Assembly: GCA_963820775.1 (NCBI GenBank)
Contig: CAWGBF010000001.1
Span: 62,001 to 126,000 of the forward strand
DNA length: 64,000 bases
Reading direction: 5' to 3'
Source of the DNA: Roseiarcus sp963820775
GTDB lineage: Bacteria > Pseudomonadota > Alphaproteobacteria > Rhizobiales > Beijerinckiaceae
How positions within the stretch are numbered: position 1 is the first letter of the stretch; each line of letters opens with the position of its first letter. This document shows, one piece after another, positions 26,595 to 35,253 of this stretch. The notes under the pieces were generated by a model that had not been told where the DNA came from, did not search any database, and saw nothing but the letters and a program-made list of their open reading frames with translations. The position numbers and the translations under genes were made by a program.

Positions 26595-27995
26595 GTGTCT
26601 CAAACCGAACACGTCGACGTTCTCATTCTCGGCAGCGGAGGCGGCGGCAAGCTCACGGCCTGGCACATGGCGAGCTCGGGACGGCGGACCGCGGTCGTCG
26701 AGCGCAGATGGATCGGCGGCTCCTGCCCTAATGTCGCGTGCCTGCCGAGCAAGAACGAGATTCGAAGCGCCGAGGTCGCGCATATGGCGCGCAGCGCGGC
26801 GCAGTTCGGGACGCTGACTGGTCCGGTCAAGGTCGATATGGCGAAGGTTCGTCAACGCAAGCGCGACATGGTCCAAGCGCTCGTGGACGCGCATTTGCGC
26901 AATTACAAAACAAGCGGCGCCGAATTGATCATGGGCGACGGGCGCTTCGTCGCGCCGAAGACGCTCGAAGTGAGCCTCAATGACGGCGGGACACGCACCC
27001 TTGTCGGCGCCCAAGTCTTCGTGAATGTGGGAACGCACGCAGCCATGCCGAACATTCCGGGCCTCGAAGCCGCCAAGCCGCTCACTCATATCGAAGCGCT
27101 CGAGCTTGACGTTTTGCCGGCGCATCTGATCGTGATCGGCGGCGGGTATGCCGGCCTTGAATTGGCGCAGGCCTATCGTCGCTTCGGTAGCGAAGTGACC
27201 GTCGTCGAGGCCGGGACTCAGCTGATGGGCAGGGAAGATCCCGACGCCTCACAGGAGATCCGGCGGGTTCTCGCCGACGAAGGCCTTGCGATTTATGTCG
27301 GGGCTCAGCTTCTCAGAGTGGAAGGCCAGTCCGGAAACGCGGTCAGCATAACGCTGCGAACGAGCTCCGGCGAGCAAACCATCGAGGGCAGCCATATCCT
27401 CGTCGCAGTCGGGCGCGTTCCGAACACCGAAGGCATCGGGCTCGACACGGCCGGCGTCAACCTGGACGATCGCGGTTTTGTTAAAGTCAACGAGCGGCTG
27501 GAGACCAGCGCGCCGGAGGTCTGGGCCCTCGGCGATTGCGCCGGCAGCCCGCTGTTCACCCACATATCCGAAGACGACTTTCGCATCGTTCGCGATAATC
27601 TGGCGGGAGGGCGGCGAAGCACGCGCGATCGGTTCGTTCCCTATTGCATGTTCACCGATCCGCCGCTGGCGCATGTTGGATTGAGCGAACGCGAAGCGGA
27701 GCGTCAGGGCGTCAAGACGCGCGTCGTCAAGCTGCCCATGAAAGCCGTGCTGAGGGCGCAGGCGACCGGCGAGACCGAAGGCTTCATGAAGGCTCTCGTC
27801 GGAGAGAATGACGACCGCATTCTCGGCTTCACCATGATCGGCGCTCAGGCGGGCGAAGTGATGGCCGTTGTGCACACGGCGATGATGGCGGACTTGCCGT
27901 ACACGAAACTCCGAGAGGCGGACTTCGCCCATCCGACCATGGCCGAGGGGCTGGGCTTCCTGTTCTCGAACACGCCGGCTCGGCGAACACAATAG
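26595..27995 (+). CDS. FAD-dependent pyridine nucleotide-disulfide oxidoreductase (MerA/Lpd-like)
   Basis: A 466-residue flavoprotein. FAD motif VLILGSGGGGKLTAWHM, redox-active CxxxxC disulfide in GGSCPNVACLPSKN (about residues 44-49), NAD(P) motif HLIVIGGGYAGLELAQAY, and second FAD segment VWALGDCAGSPLFTHIS. It lacks the C-terminal vicinal Cys pair and N-terminal metal-binding domain of true mercuric reductases. Dihydrolipoamide dehydrogenase is also unlikely without E2 partners nearby. GTG 26595 is preferred because GGAGG at 26584-26588 sits 6 bp upstream; ATG 26589 would touch it. It begins a rightward run with two hydrolases and an SDR. The dithiol substrate is unknown. Confidence 0.87.
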   Translation: MSQTEHVDVLILGSGGGGKLTAWHMASSGRRTAVVERRWIGGSCPNVACLPSKNEIRSAEVAHMARSAAQFGTLTGPVKVDMAKVRQRKRDMVQALVDAHLRNYKTSGAELIMGDGRFVAPKTLEVSLNDGGTRTLVGAQVFVNVGTHAAMPNIPGLEAAKPLTHIEALELDVLPAHLIVIGGGYAGLELAQAYRRFGSEVTVVEAGTQLMGREDPDASQEIRRVLADEGLAIYVGAQLLRVEGQSGNAVSITLRTSSGEQTIEGSHILVAVGRVPNTEGIGLDTAGVNLDDRGFVKVNERLETSAPEVWALGDCAGSPLFTHISEDDFRIVRDNLAGGRRSTRDRFVPYCMFTDPPLAHVGLSEREAERQGVKTRVVKLPMKAVLRAQATGETEGFMKALVGENDDRILGFTMIGAQAGEVMAVVHTAMMADLPYTKLREADFAHPTMAEGLGFLFSNTPARRTQ

Positions 27996-28060
27996 CTGAA
28001 CGAACAGGCGGTCCGGCGGGATCGTCTGAAAGAGTGCGGCGAATTCCAAGGAGCGTGGCG

Positions 28061-28756
28061 ATGTCCTCGAAGGGTGCAAGCGCGGTGCTTGTCCATGGCG
28101 CCTGGGCTGACGGGTCGAGCTGGGCGAAGGTGATCTTGGCCCTCGCGGCGAGCGGCGCCAAAGCGGTCGCCGCGCCTTTGCCTCTTACGTCGTTCCACGA
28201 CGACGTCGCAGCGCTCGACCGGACGCTCGAGCGGGTGGAGGGGCCGGTCGTCCTCGCCGGCCACGCCTATGCCGGCGCGGTCATCGGGGCGACCCGCAGC
28301 GAGAAGGTGAAGGCGCTCGTTTACGTGGCCGCGCTCGCCCCGGACGAAGGCGAGACGGTCGCGGACGTGTTCTACCGCGGCGCGCCGCATCCCCAGGCGC
28401 CCACGCTCGCGCCGGACGCGCACGGGTGGATCTATCTGCCCGAAGGGGCCTTCGCCGGCGCCTTCGCGCAAAATGCTTCGACGCAAGAGCTGGCGGTGTT
28501 GGCGGTGGTCCAGCGGCCGATCTCGCTCGCCTGCATCACGGTCAAAGTGGAGCGGCCGCTATGGAAGGACCGCCCGGCCTGGTTCCTGGTCGCCGAGCAG
28601 GACCGGATGATTGTCGAAAACAACCATCGCTTCATGGCCGAGCGAATGAAGGCCCAGATTCGCTCGCATCCCGTCGATCACACGCCGCTGGTGACCGCGC
28701 CCTCTACGGTTCTCGACATCATCCGCGAAGCGATCGCCGAGGTCGTCAAGGACTGA
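28061..28756 (+). CDS. Alpha/beta hydrolase
   Basis: A 231-residue cytosolic alpha/beta hydrolase of the small esterase type (salicylate esterase/hydroxynitrile lyase-like). The oxyanion segment is VLVHGAWADGSSWAKVI. The nucleophile elbow position reads VVLAGHAYAGAVIG, with Ala-Tyr in place of the usual Ser of G-x-S-x-G, so GHAYAG may lack a standard nucleophile. The late His lies in HPVDHTPLVTAPS. The start ATG 28061 has AAGGAG about 8 bp upstream. It lies 65 bp after the flavoprotein and 36 bp before the next hydrolase, consistent with an operon. Confidence 0.82.
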   Translation: MSSKGASAVLVHGAWADGSSWAKVILALAASGAKAVAAPLPLTSFHDDVAALDRTLERVEGPVVLAGHAYAGAVIGATRSEKVKALVYVAALAPDEGETVADVFYRGAPHPQAPTLAPDAHGWIYLPEGAFAGAFAQNASTQELAVLAVVQRPISLACITVKVERPLWKDRPAWFLVAEQDRMIVENNHRFMAERMKAQIRSHPVDHTPLVTAPSTVLDIIREAIAEVVKD

Positions 28757-28792
28757 ATACCTGTCTTAGTTCCGAGCGAAAGGACAAGCGTC

Positions 28793-29638
28793 ATGACCGC
28801 CATCCATTATCGGACCGCCAAGGTCGACGGCCGCAATGTCTTCTACCGCGAAGCGGGCGCGTCAGGCGCGCCGAAGCTATTGCTGCTGCACGGCTTCCCG
28901 ACCGCCGGCCACATGTTCCGTGACCTGATCCCGCTGCTCGCCGACCGCCTCCATATCGTCGCTCCCGATCTCCCGGGTTTCGGCAACTCCGACATGCCGG
29001 ATAAAGGGAACACATTCGCGCGTATTGCGGAGACCATCGACCGTTTCACTGAGACGATCGGCTTCGACCGCTTCGCCGTTTACGTGTTCGACTATGGCGC
29101 GCCGACCGGGTTCCGGCTTGCGGTCAAGCATCCCGACCGGATCACTGCGATCATTTCCCAGAACGGCAACGCCTACGAGGAGGGACTGAGCGACGGTTGG
29201 AATCCGATCCGCGCCTATTGGCAGGATCCTTCTCTGGCCAATCGCGAGGCGCTGCGCGCCTTCCTCAAGCCGGAAACGACCGTGTGGCAATATACGCACG
29301 GCGCGCCCGATCCGACGATGGTGTCGCCGGACGGCTACTCGCTCGACAATTTTTACCTTGCCCGGCCGGGCGTGGCCGAAGTGCAGCTCGACCTGTTCGG
29401 CGACTACAAGAGCAACGTCGGGCTCTATCCCACCTTCCAGCGCTATTTCCGCACCCACAAGCCACCCTTACTAGCGGCATGGGGCAAGAACGATCCCTTC
29501 TTTCTGCCGCCGGGCGCCGAGGCGTTCAAGCGCGACATCCCGAATGCGACAGTGCGGTTCTTTGACACCGGACATTTCGCGCTGGAGACGCATGCCCCCG
29601 AGATCGCGGCGGCGATCCGCGACTTCCTTCCCGGCTGA
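28793..29638 (+). CDS. Alpha/beta hydrolase, haloalkane dehalogenase/epoxide hydrolase-like
   Basis: A 281-residue alpha/beta hydrolase. The oxyanion segment is LLLHGFPTAGHMFRDLI. The nucleophile elbow is AVYVFDYGAPTGFRLAVKHP, with Asp as nucleophile as in haloalkane dehalogenases and epoxide hydrolases. The late acid/His region is WGKNDPFFLPPGAEAF and FFDTGHFALETHAPEI. RBS AAAGGACAAG lies 6-10 bp before ATG 28793. It is the third gene of the rightward run. Many such proteins act on small esters or epoxides; halide-binding Trp pairs are not obvious, so dehalogenase activity is unproven. Confidence 0.85.
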   Translation: MTAIHYRTAKVDGRNVFYREAGASGAPKLLLLHGFPTAGHMFRDLIPLLADRLHIVAPDLPGFGNSDMPDKGNTFARIAETIDRFTETIGFDRFAVYVFDYGAPTGFRLAVKHPDRITAIISQNGNAYEEGLSDGWNPIRAYWQDPSLANREALRAFLKPETTVWQYTHGAPDPTMVSPDGYSLDNFYLARPGVAEVQLDLFGDYKSNVGLYPTFQRYFRTHKPPLLAAWGKNDPFFLPPGAEAFKRDIPNATVRFFDTGHFALETHAPEIAAAIRDFLPG

Positions 29639-29661
29639 AATACATTGCGAGGGAGACGCGA

Positions 29662-30432
29662 ATGGAGAAGTCGGTTGCGATCGTCACGGGCGCAAGCCAG
29701 GGAATCGGCCGGTCGACCGCCATTCGCCTAGCGCGCGATTTTGGCGCGCTCGTTCTCGTCGCGCGCGACCGGGCGAATCTGGACGGCACCGCGCAGGCGG
29801 TGAAGGCCTCGGGCGCAAAAGCGCTCGTGATCGACAGCGATCTCTCCCAGCCTGAGGCCGCCAAGAGCGTCGTCGATCAGGCTCTCGCCGCGTTCGGCCG
29901 AATCGACGCGCTTCTCAACATCGCCGGCGCGGTTCCGCAGATTGACCTGTTCGAGATGACTGACGCGCAATGGGAGGCAGGGCTGGCGCTCAAGCTGCAC
30001 GGGGCGCGGCGTCTGACGATCGCCGCGTGGCCGGCTCTGAAGCAGGCCAAGGGCGCCGTGGTTATGATGTCGGGTAACTCGGCGCTGTTTCCAAAAGCGC
30101 CTTACGCGGCTGTAGGCGCAATCAACGCCGCCATTGTCGCGCTGGCCAAGGCGTTCTCGGACCGCGGGATCGCCGACGGCGTGCAGGTGAACAGCGTCCT
30201 ACCCGGGCCGGTGATGACCGGACGCCGCCGGTCCTATCTCGAGCATTGGGCGCCGCTGCACAACATGACGGTTGAAGAGGCGACGGCGAACTTCCCCAAG
30301 GAAGCGGGCATCGCTCGCTATGGCGAGCCGGAAGAGATCGCTGAGCTCATGGCTTTTCTTGTGTCGCCCGGCGCCCGCTGGATGACGGGCTCGACCTTGC
30401 GGATGGATGGGGGCGAAGTGAAGTCGATCTGA
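29662..30432 (+). CDS. SDR-family oxidoreductase
   Basis: A 256-residue SDR with AIVTGASQGIGRSTAIRLA at the start and ALLNIAGAVPQIDLFEM in the middle. Its active-site region is VVMMSGNSALFPKAPYAAVG followed by INAAIVALAKAFSDRG. The usual Lys of YxxxK appears as Y-A-A-V-G, so the catalytic Lys position is changed (canonical YxASK). The C-terminus MTGSTLRMDGGEVKSI is normal. RBS GAGGGAGAC lies before ATG 29662, 23 bp after the hydrolase stop. It closes the four-gene run starting with the MerA-like flavoprotein. Confidence 0.85.
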   Translation: MEKSVAIVTGASQGIGRSTAIRLARDFGALVLVARDRANLDGTAQAVKASGAKALVIDSDLSQPEAAKSVVDQALAAFGRIDALLNIAGAVPQIDLFEMTDAQWEAGLALKLHGARRLTIAAWPALKQAKGAVVMMSGNSALFPKAPYAAVGAINAAIVALAKAFSDRGIADGVQVNSVLPGPVMTGRRRSYLEHWAPLHNMTVEEATANFPKEAGIARYGEPEEIAELMAFLVSPGARWMTGSTLRMDGGEVKSI

Positions 30433-31099
30433 CAAGATCAACCGGCGCCTTACGCACATTCGTCCGGTTTCGCCTTGGGGGTCAGCAACGATAAGCGCGG
30501 CTTCGCCTGTCCGGCAAGCGGCTGAAATCCTCACTCGCTTGATGCGGGCGCGCGTCGGCCCTGGCCGCGTCGCTCGGGAACGTTCAGTTCTCCTCGGGGA
30601 ACCGGTGGCGAGCGACAACGCTTTGAGCGCCGATGTGGGCGACCGCTTTAGCAATCGCCGCTGCTTCCCCACTTCTTCGTGAATTCCTAGTCGACGCTGC
30701 GCCTCTGCGGAGCTCGCGTGCGCGAGCAGCCCTTATACACGCCTGCGATCGCGCGAACCTGACGAGTGCGACTCGATTTGGGATTTGATGGAACGCTCCG
30801 GCGTCGATGGAGTTGTGGGCAGGTCGACCGCAACCGGCGTAACCACGGATTGGATTCGAATGCTCGCAAGCGGCTTCTCACCTGCCCTTCGGCACAGGGC
30901 TTCAGCCCCCGCAATGCGCAATGATAGAGTTTCCCCGACCCTGCGCGCGATTGTTTTAGCCGTGCTGATGCTTGGCGCCATCATCTGTGGACTATGGGCG
31001 GGAGTGAGTTTGGCGGAGGTCCTTTGTCCACCAGAACGAGGCGTAATGGATACGCCATATTGAGGGCTCCAGCCCCTTTCGGCGACACCAGGCGTCCGC
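30433..31099. other. 667-bp intergenic region with little recognisable content
   Basis: The end of the inserted block and the join to the conserved tlyC-ybeY-phoH-miaB operon. I see no tRNA, insertion-sequence end or strong terminator. The only open frame with protein-like character is the short one at 30914-31063, reported separately. The base composition becomes less GC-biased around 30900-31060. Confidence 0.5.
30914..31063 (+). CDS. Possible small single-TM protein
   Basis: A 49-residue frame, MRNDRVSPTLRAIVLAVLML followed by GAIICGLWAGVSLAEVLCPP and a short tail. It would make one membrane helix (about residues 11-36). No ribosome binding site is clear, and the frame is open further upstream to 30785 without protein-like sequence. 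No family is recognised. It may be spurious, and is listed because nothing else explains this gap. Confidence 0.25.
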   Translation: MRNDRVSPTLRAIVLAVLMLGAIICGLWAGVSLAEVLCPPERGVMDTPY

Positions 31100-32113
31100 T
31101 TACGCCGGATCGCCTTCCTTCGCCTCCGGGGATGGCAACGGCAGACGCGGCTTCGCAGCCTCCGCGGCAAGCGGCCGGATCTTCACCCGCTTGATCCTGC
31201 GCGGGTCGGCGTCGAGCACCTCATATTCGAATTCCCCCGGGCCGCGGAGGATCTCACCCCGGCCTGGAACGCGTCCAGCCGCCGCAATGATGAGGCCGCC
31301 GATTGTATCGACCTCCTCCGCCTCCGGAAGCGACGAGAAATCGAAGCCGGCCGCTTCGGAGACAGCGTCGAGCGGCGCGCGAGCTTCCGCAATCCATGCG
31401 CCGTCCCCCGACTGGTGAAGCCCGTGGGTCTCGTCCTCGTCATGCTCGTCTTCGATATCGCCGACGATCGATTCCATCACGTCCTCGATCGACACCAACC
31501 CGTCGGTCCCGCCGTATTCGTCGATGACCAGCGCCATGTGGGTGCGGGACGCCTGCATCTTGAGCAACAGGTCGAGCGCCGGCATTGATGGGGGCGCGTA
31601 CAGAACGGGTCTCAGGATTTGCGCCGCCGAAAGAGGCATGTCGAGCCCTGGCTGGCCCTCGCCGTTGGAAGGCGCGTCATGCCGCGCTTTCATGAGCCCG
31701 AAACGAGGGTCGGAGGCTAGGAAGACGACGAAGTCGCGGATGTGGATCATGCCGCGCGGATCGTCGAGCGTCTCGTCATAGACCGGCAGGCGCGAGTGGC
31801 CAGCGATGCGAAAGCAATCCAGCACTTCGCTTAAGGGCGTATCGAGCGAAAGCGCGATGACGTCCGCACGTGGCACCATCACGTCCTCGACCCGCACGTC
31901 GTGAAGCGCCAGCACATTCTTGAGGATGGCGCGCTCTTGCGGGGTGAACTCCTCGCTTGCGCTTTCTTCAATCGCGTCCTCGATATCGTCGCGGGCTGAG
32001 GCCGGCGCCAGGCCAAACAGCGTCCGCAGGCGCTCAAACAGCCCCGAAGACTGTTCACGTGAAGCACTGGCCGGCGTTTCCGGCGCCGGTCCGACCTCAT
32101 TGGTCACGGTCAT
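31100..32113 (-). CDS. Hemolysin-family CBS-domain protein (TlyC/CorC-like)
   Basis: A 337-residue cytosolic protein with a CBS pair and a CorC_HlyC domain. The N-terminal segment ends FTPQERAILKNVLALHDVRV. CBS motifs begin VEDVMVPRADVIALSLDTPL and include AGHSRLPVYDETLDDPRG and HMALVIDEYGGTDGLVSIED. The C-terminal transporter-associated domain has VDTIGGLIIAAAGRVPGRGE. It lacks the N-terminal membrane DUF21 domain, so it is the CorC type. It overlaps ybeY's stop by 4 bp (32110-32113) in the conserved ybeY-tlyC order. Its role in Mg/Co efflux or membrane stress is inferred from relatives. Confidence 0.92.
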   Translation of the reverse strand: MTVTNEVGPAPETPASASREQSSGLFERLRTLFGLAPASARDDIEDAIEESASEEFTPQERAILKNVLALHDVRVEDVMVPRADVIALSLDTPLSEVLDCFRIAGHSRLPVYDETLDDPRGMIHIRDFVVFLASDPRFGLMKARHDAPSNGEGQPGLDMPLSAAQILRPVLYAPPSMPALDLLLKMQASRTHMALVIDEYGGTDGLVSIEDVMESIVGDIEDEHDEDETHGLHQSGDGAWIAEARAPLDAVSEAAGFDFSSLPEAEEVDTIGGLIIAAAGRVPGRGEILRGPGEFEYEVLDADPRRIKRVKIRPLAAEAAKPRLPLPSPEAKEGDPA

Positions 32114-32595
32114 CCGCCAACAACTTCGAGCGCGTAAGGGTCGCCCGTCCCGAGCCGCGCCAGAATTCTTGTTTCGAGCGCCTCCATGCGCTCCGCTTCC
32201 GCGTCAGTCTGATGATCGTAGCCGATGAGGTGCAAAAATCCATGGGCGAGGAGGTGGCGATAGTGGTCGGCCAGCGGGAGGCCAAGATCATCGGCCTCGC
32301 GGGCGAGCGTCTCGAAGGCCAGCGCGATATCGCCAAGCGTCGTCGCGGCGCAGAGAGAGCCGCGCGGGGCCGAGGGGAACGAGAGGACGTTTGTCGGCTT
32401 GTCGATCCCGCGCCAGCGCAGGTTGAGCGCCCGCAAGGCGGCGTCGTCGGCGAGGCATAGGCTCAGGTCTCCGCCCTCGCTCGGCCCTCCGTGCTCCGCG
32501 GCGGCGGCGGCGATCGTCTCGCGTGCGAGGGCGCGCGCCCGAGGCAGTCCCCGCCAAAGGGGCGATGGGACGCTGATGTCGAGGGACAATTTCAT
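32110..32595 (-). CDS. ybeY: Endoribonuclease YbeY
   Basis: A 161-residue metal-dependent RNase of 16S rRNA maturation and ribosome quality control. The zinc motif is HLLAHGFLHLIGYDHQTDAE (H-G-x-L-H-L-x-G-Y-D-H). Upstream are SLCLADDAALRALNLRWRG and DKPTNVLSFPSAP. It overlaps phoH upstream (32592-32595, ATGA) and the CBS protein downstream, so the three are translationally coupled. Confidence 0.95.
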   Translation of the reverse strand: MKLSLDISVPSPLWRGLPRARALARETIAAAAAEHGGPSEGGDLSLCLADDAALRALNLRWRGIDKPTNVLSFPSAPRGSLCAATTLGDIALAFETLAREADDLGLPLADHYRHLLAHGFLHLIGYDHQTDAEAERMEALETRILARLGTGDPYALEVVGG

Positions 32596-33701
32596 TTGGC
32601 CGCGGTGGGCTGCCCCTGTCCGCCCGCGCGCCCGTAAGCCTCGACGATCTGGCGCACGAGATCATGGCGGACGACGTCGACATGGGTGAAGCGGACGTGA
32701 CCGATGCGCGGGTTCGCCTTGAGAAGCCCGATCGCATCGCCCAGACCCGATTTCTGTCCGGGCGCGAGGTCGATCTGGCTCGGATCGCCGTTGACCATCA
32801 TCCGCGAACCCTCGCCGAGGCGGGTCAAAAACATCTTCATCTGCATCGCGGTTGCGTTCTGCGCTTCATCCAAGAGGATGGCGGCCTTGGACAAAGTCCG
32901 CCCGCGCATGAAGGCGAGCGGCGCGATCTCGATCATGCCAGTCTGCAGGCCCCGTTCGACCATGCGTCCGTCCATGAAGTCGTAGAGCGCGTCATAGATG
33001 GGACGGAGATAGGGATCGACCTTGTCGCGCATGTCGCCAGGCAGGAAGCCGAGGCGCTCGCCGGCTTCGACCGCGGGACGCGACAGCACCAGCCGTTCGA
33101 CCAGACCCTGTTCGAGCAGCGACACCGCATGTCCCACCGCAAGCCACGTCTTGCCGGTGCCGGCGGGGCCTTCGGCGAAGACCAGCTCATACTTGCGCAA
33201 GGCCGCCAAATAGTGGTCCTGGGCCGCGCTGCGGGCCCGCACAACGCCGCGCCGCCGCGTCTTGACGACGCCGAAACTGTCCTTGGACCCCTCCTCGCCT
33301 GGGAACAGAAGCCCCTGGTAGGCGCTTTCGGCGATGACGCCTTCGACGTCGCCTTCGCTCGCCGGCTGGCCCAGCTTGACGCGTTCGTAAAGCATCTCGA
33401 ACACGCGCCGGGCCTGCTCGCTGGCCTCGCGCGGGCCTTTGATCACGATCTGGTTTCCGTTGGCGTAGGCCGATACGCCGAGACTCCGCTCGATGCGCGC
33501 GATGTTCTGGTCGTAATGGCCGAAGACCACCGAGGCTGCGGCGTTGTCGGGGAAAGCGATGGCGAGTTCGGCAGGTTTGGATTCGCGGAGCGTCGGGTTA
33601 ATGACGGAGGGTGCGGCGGCTATGCGCGTCGGCGAAGTGTCCTGCGGCTTCAAATTGGCTCTCTCCGTTGTATCCTGTCCAGGTGCAGAATCATCTCTCA
33701 C
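32592..33701 (-). CDS. phoH: PhoH-like ATPase
   Basis: A 369-residue P-loop ATPase linked to RNA metabolism (YbeZ-type). A KH-like N-terminal region includes SLGVSAYANGNQIVIKGPRE. Walker A is VFAEGPAGTGKTWLAVGHAV, then VLSRPAVEAGERLGFLPGDM, and Walker B AAILLDEAQNATAMQMKMF with TRLGEGSRMMVNGDPSQIDL. It lies 17 bp after miaB and overlaps ybeY, matching the conserved miaB-phoH-ybeY operon. The first 25-30 residues may be extra. Confidence 0.94.
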   Translation of the reverse strand: MRDDSAPGQDTTERANLKPQDTSPTRIAAAPSVINPTLRESKPAELAIAFPDNAAASVVFGHYDQNIARIERSLGVSAYANGNQIVIKGPREASEQARRVFEMLYERVKLGQPASEGDVEGVIAESAYQGLLFPGEEGSKDSFGVVKTRRRGVVRARSAAQDHYLAALRKYELVFAEGPAGTGKTWLAVGHAVSLLEQGLVERLVLSRPAVEAGERLGFLPGDMRDKVDPYLRPIYDALYDFMDGRMVERGLQTGMIEIAPLAFMRGRTLSKAAILLDEAQNATAMQMKMFLTRLGEGSRMMVNGDPSQIDLAPGQKSGLGDAIGLLKANPRIGHVRFTHVDVVRHDLVRQIVEAYGRAGGQGQPTAAK

Positions 33702-33718
33702 GCCACTAAAACCTCAAT

Positions 33719-35128
33719 TTAAGACGCTGGCGAGACAATGCGCCCACGCAGCGAATGCGGCTCGGCGGCGACGATTTCGACCTCCATCAGTTCGCCGATC
33801 AGCGACTGCGGCCCATCGGCGAACACGGATTGCATGGTGGGCGACCGTCCGATGACCTGGCCATCGCGCCGACCGGGCTTCTCAAACAAAACCTCGAGGC
33901 GCTGTCCCACACTCGCCCGGTTGAAGGTCTGTCTCTGAGCCTCGATCAGCTCTTGAAGCGCGGCGAGGCGCCGAACCTTTGTTGCTTCGTCAATCTGGCC
34001 CGACATGTCGGCGGCGGGCGTCCCCGGCCGGGGCGAATATTTAAATGCGTAGGACGAGGCGAAGCCCACCGCGGAAACGAGCGCGAGCGTCTGATCGAAG
34101 TCCACGTCGGTTTCGCCGGGATAGCCGACGATGAAGTCCGACGAGAACGCGATGTCCGGACGCGCGGCGCGCACGCGGGCCGCAATGTCGAGATAGTCGG
34201 CGACGCGGTGGCGGCGATTCATCGCCTTCAGGACGATGTCGGAACCGGACTGGACCGGCAGATGGAGATAAGGGGCGAGCGCCGGAACGTCGCGATGGGC
34301 CTCGATGAGATCCTCGCTCATGTCGTTGGGGTGCGAGGTCGTATAACGCACGCGGCAAATCCCGGGCACGGCGGCGGCGGCGGCGATCAATCCCGCGAGC
34401 CCGATCGCCCGGCCCTGGCGGTTGACCGCATGATAGGCGTTGACGTTCTGTCCGAGCAGCGTGACCTCTCGCACGCCCGCACTGGCAAGACGCGCGATCT
34501 CGTCGAGAACGGCGGCGAGGGGGCGCGAAGCCTCGCCGCCGCGGGTGTAAGGCACGACGCAGAACGAGCAGAACTTGTCGCAGCCCTCCTGCACGGTCAC
34601 GAAGGCGGAGACGCCGCGCCGGCGAATTGCTTCGGCCGACGGGTCCGGCAGTCGAGCGAATTTGTCCTCCGCCGGAAATTCAGTGGCGACGACGCCAGGA
34701 CGGACGCGCGCCTCGCGCAGGAGCTCTGGCAGGCGATGATAGCTCTGTGGGCCGACGACGACATCGACCGCCGGCTGGCGGCGCAGGATTTCCGCCCCCT
34801 CGGCCTGGGCGACGCAGCCGGCGACAACCAGCGTCATCCGCCGGCCCTCGCGCCCGCGTTCTTCCTTCAGCTCGCGCAGCTTGCCGAGCTCGGAATAGAT
34901 TTTCTGCGAAGCGCGTTCGCGGATGTGGCAGGTGTTGAGAACGACCAGATCGGCATCCTCGACGCCGACAGCCTCGCGGTACCCAGCCTCGGCGGCGAGG
35001 TCGCCCATGCGCTCGGCGTCATAGACGTTCATCTGGCATCCGAATGACTTGATGAGCGCCCGTGGGTGCGATTCCCGTGAGGGACTTGCAATCCCATCCG
35101 CGTCTTCAAGCACAATCGATTCGGACAA
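33719..35128 (-). CDS. miaB: tRNA-2-methylthio-N6-dimethylallyladenosine synthase MiaB
   Basis: A 469-residue radical-SAM methylthiotransferase for position 37 of tRNA. N-terminal cluster Cys residues are in SFGCQMNVYDAERM, VVLNTCHIRERAS and VVAGCVAQAEGAE. The radical-SAM CxxxCxxC lies in VQEGCDKFCSFCVVPYTRGG. A TRAM domain at the C-terminus includes RLEVLFEKPGRRDGQVIGRS. It heads the operon with phoH, ybeY and the CBS protein. The 125 bp before it hold only the end of rimI's region. Confidence 0.96.
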   Translation of the reverse strand: MSESIVLEDADGIASPSRESHPRALIKSFGCQMNVYDAERMGDLAAEAGYREAVGVEDADLVVLNTCHIRERASQKIYSELGKLRELKEERGREGRRMTLVVAGCVAQAEGAEILRRQPAVDVVVGPQSYHRLPELLREARVRPGVVATEFPAEDKFARLPDPSAEAIRRRGVSAFVTVQEGCDKFCSFCVVPYTRGGEASRPLAAVLDEIARLASAGVREVTLLGQNVNAYHAVNRQGRAIGLAGLIAAAAAVPGICRVRYTTSHPNDMSEDLIEAHRDVPALAPYLHLPVQSGSDIVLKAMNRRHRVADYLDIAARVRAARPDIAFSSDFIVGYPGETDVDFDQTLALVSAVGFASSYAFKYSPRPGTPAADMSGQIDEATKVRRLAALQELIEAQRQTFNRASVGQRLEVLFEKPGRRDGQVIGRSPTMQSVFADGPQSLIGELMEVEIVAAEPHSLRGRIVSPAS

Positions 35129-35253
35129 TTAGGGGCTCCAGAAGGGTCCAATGCCAATGTAGGCGCTTTCCGGCCGCGGAGAAATAGCCGGCGGGCGAGA
35201 TCGCCCAGGCCCGAGCGTAAGCTTACACCATCACTACGGCGTGATATAGGCGC

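Noticed and set aside
26595..27995. Mercury resistance (merA)
   Set aside because: There is no N-terminal heavy-metal domain, no C-terminal vicinal Cys pair and no merR, merT or merP nearby.
32664..35047. Long plus-strand frames opposite phoH and miaB
   Set aside because: Both minus-strand genes have complete catalytic motifs and operon overlaps. The plus-strand frames show only reverse-complement composition.
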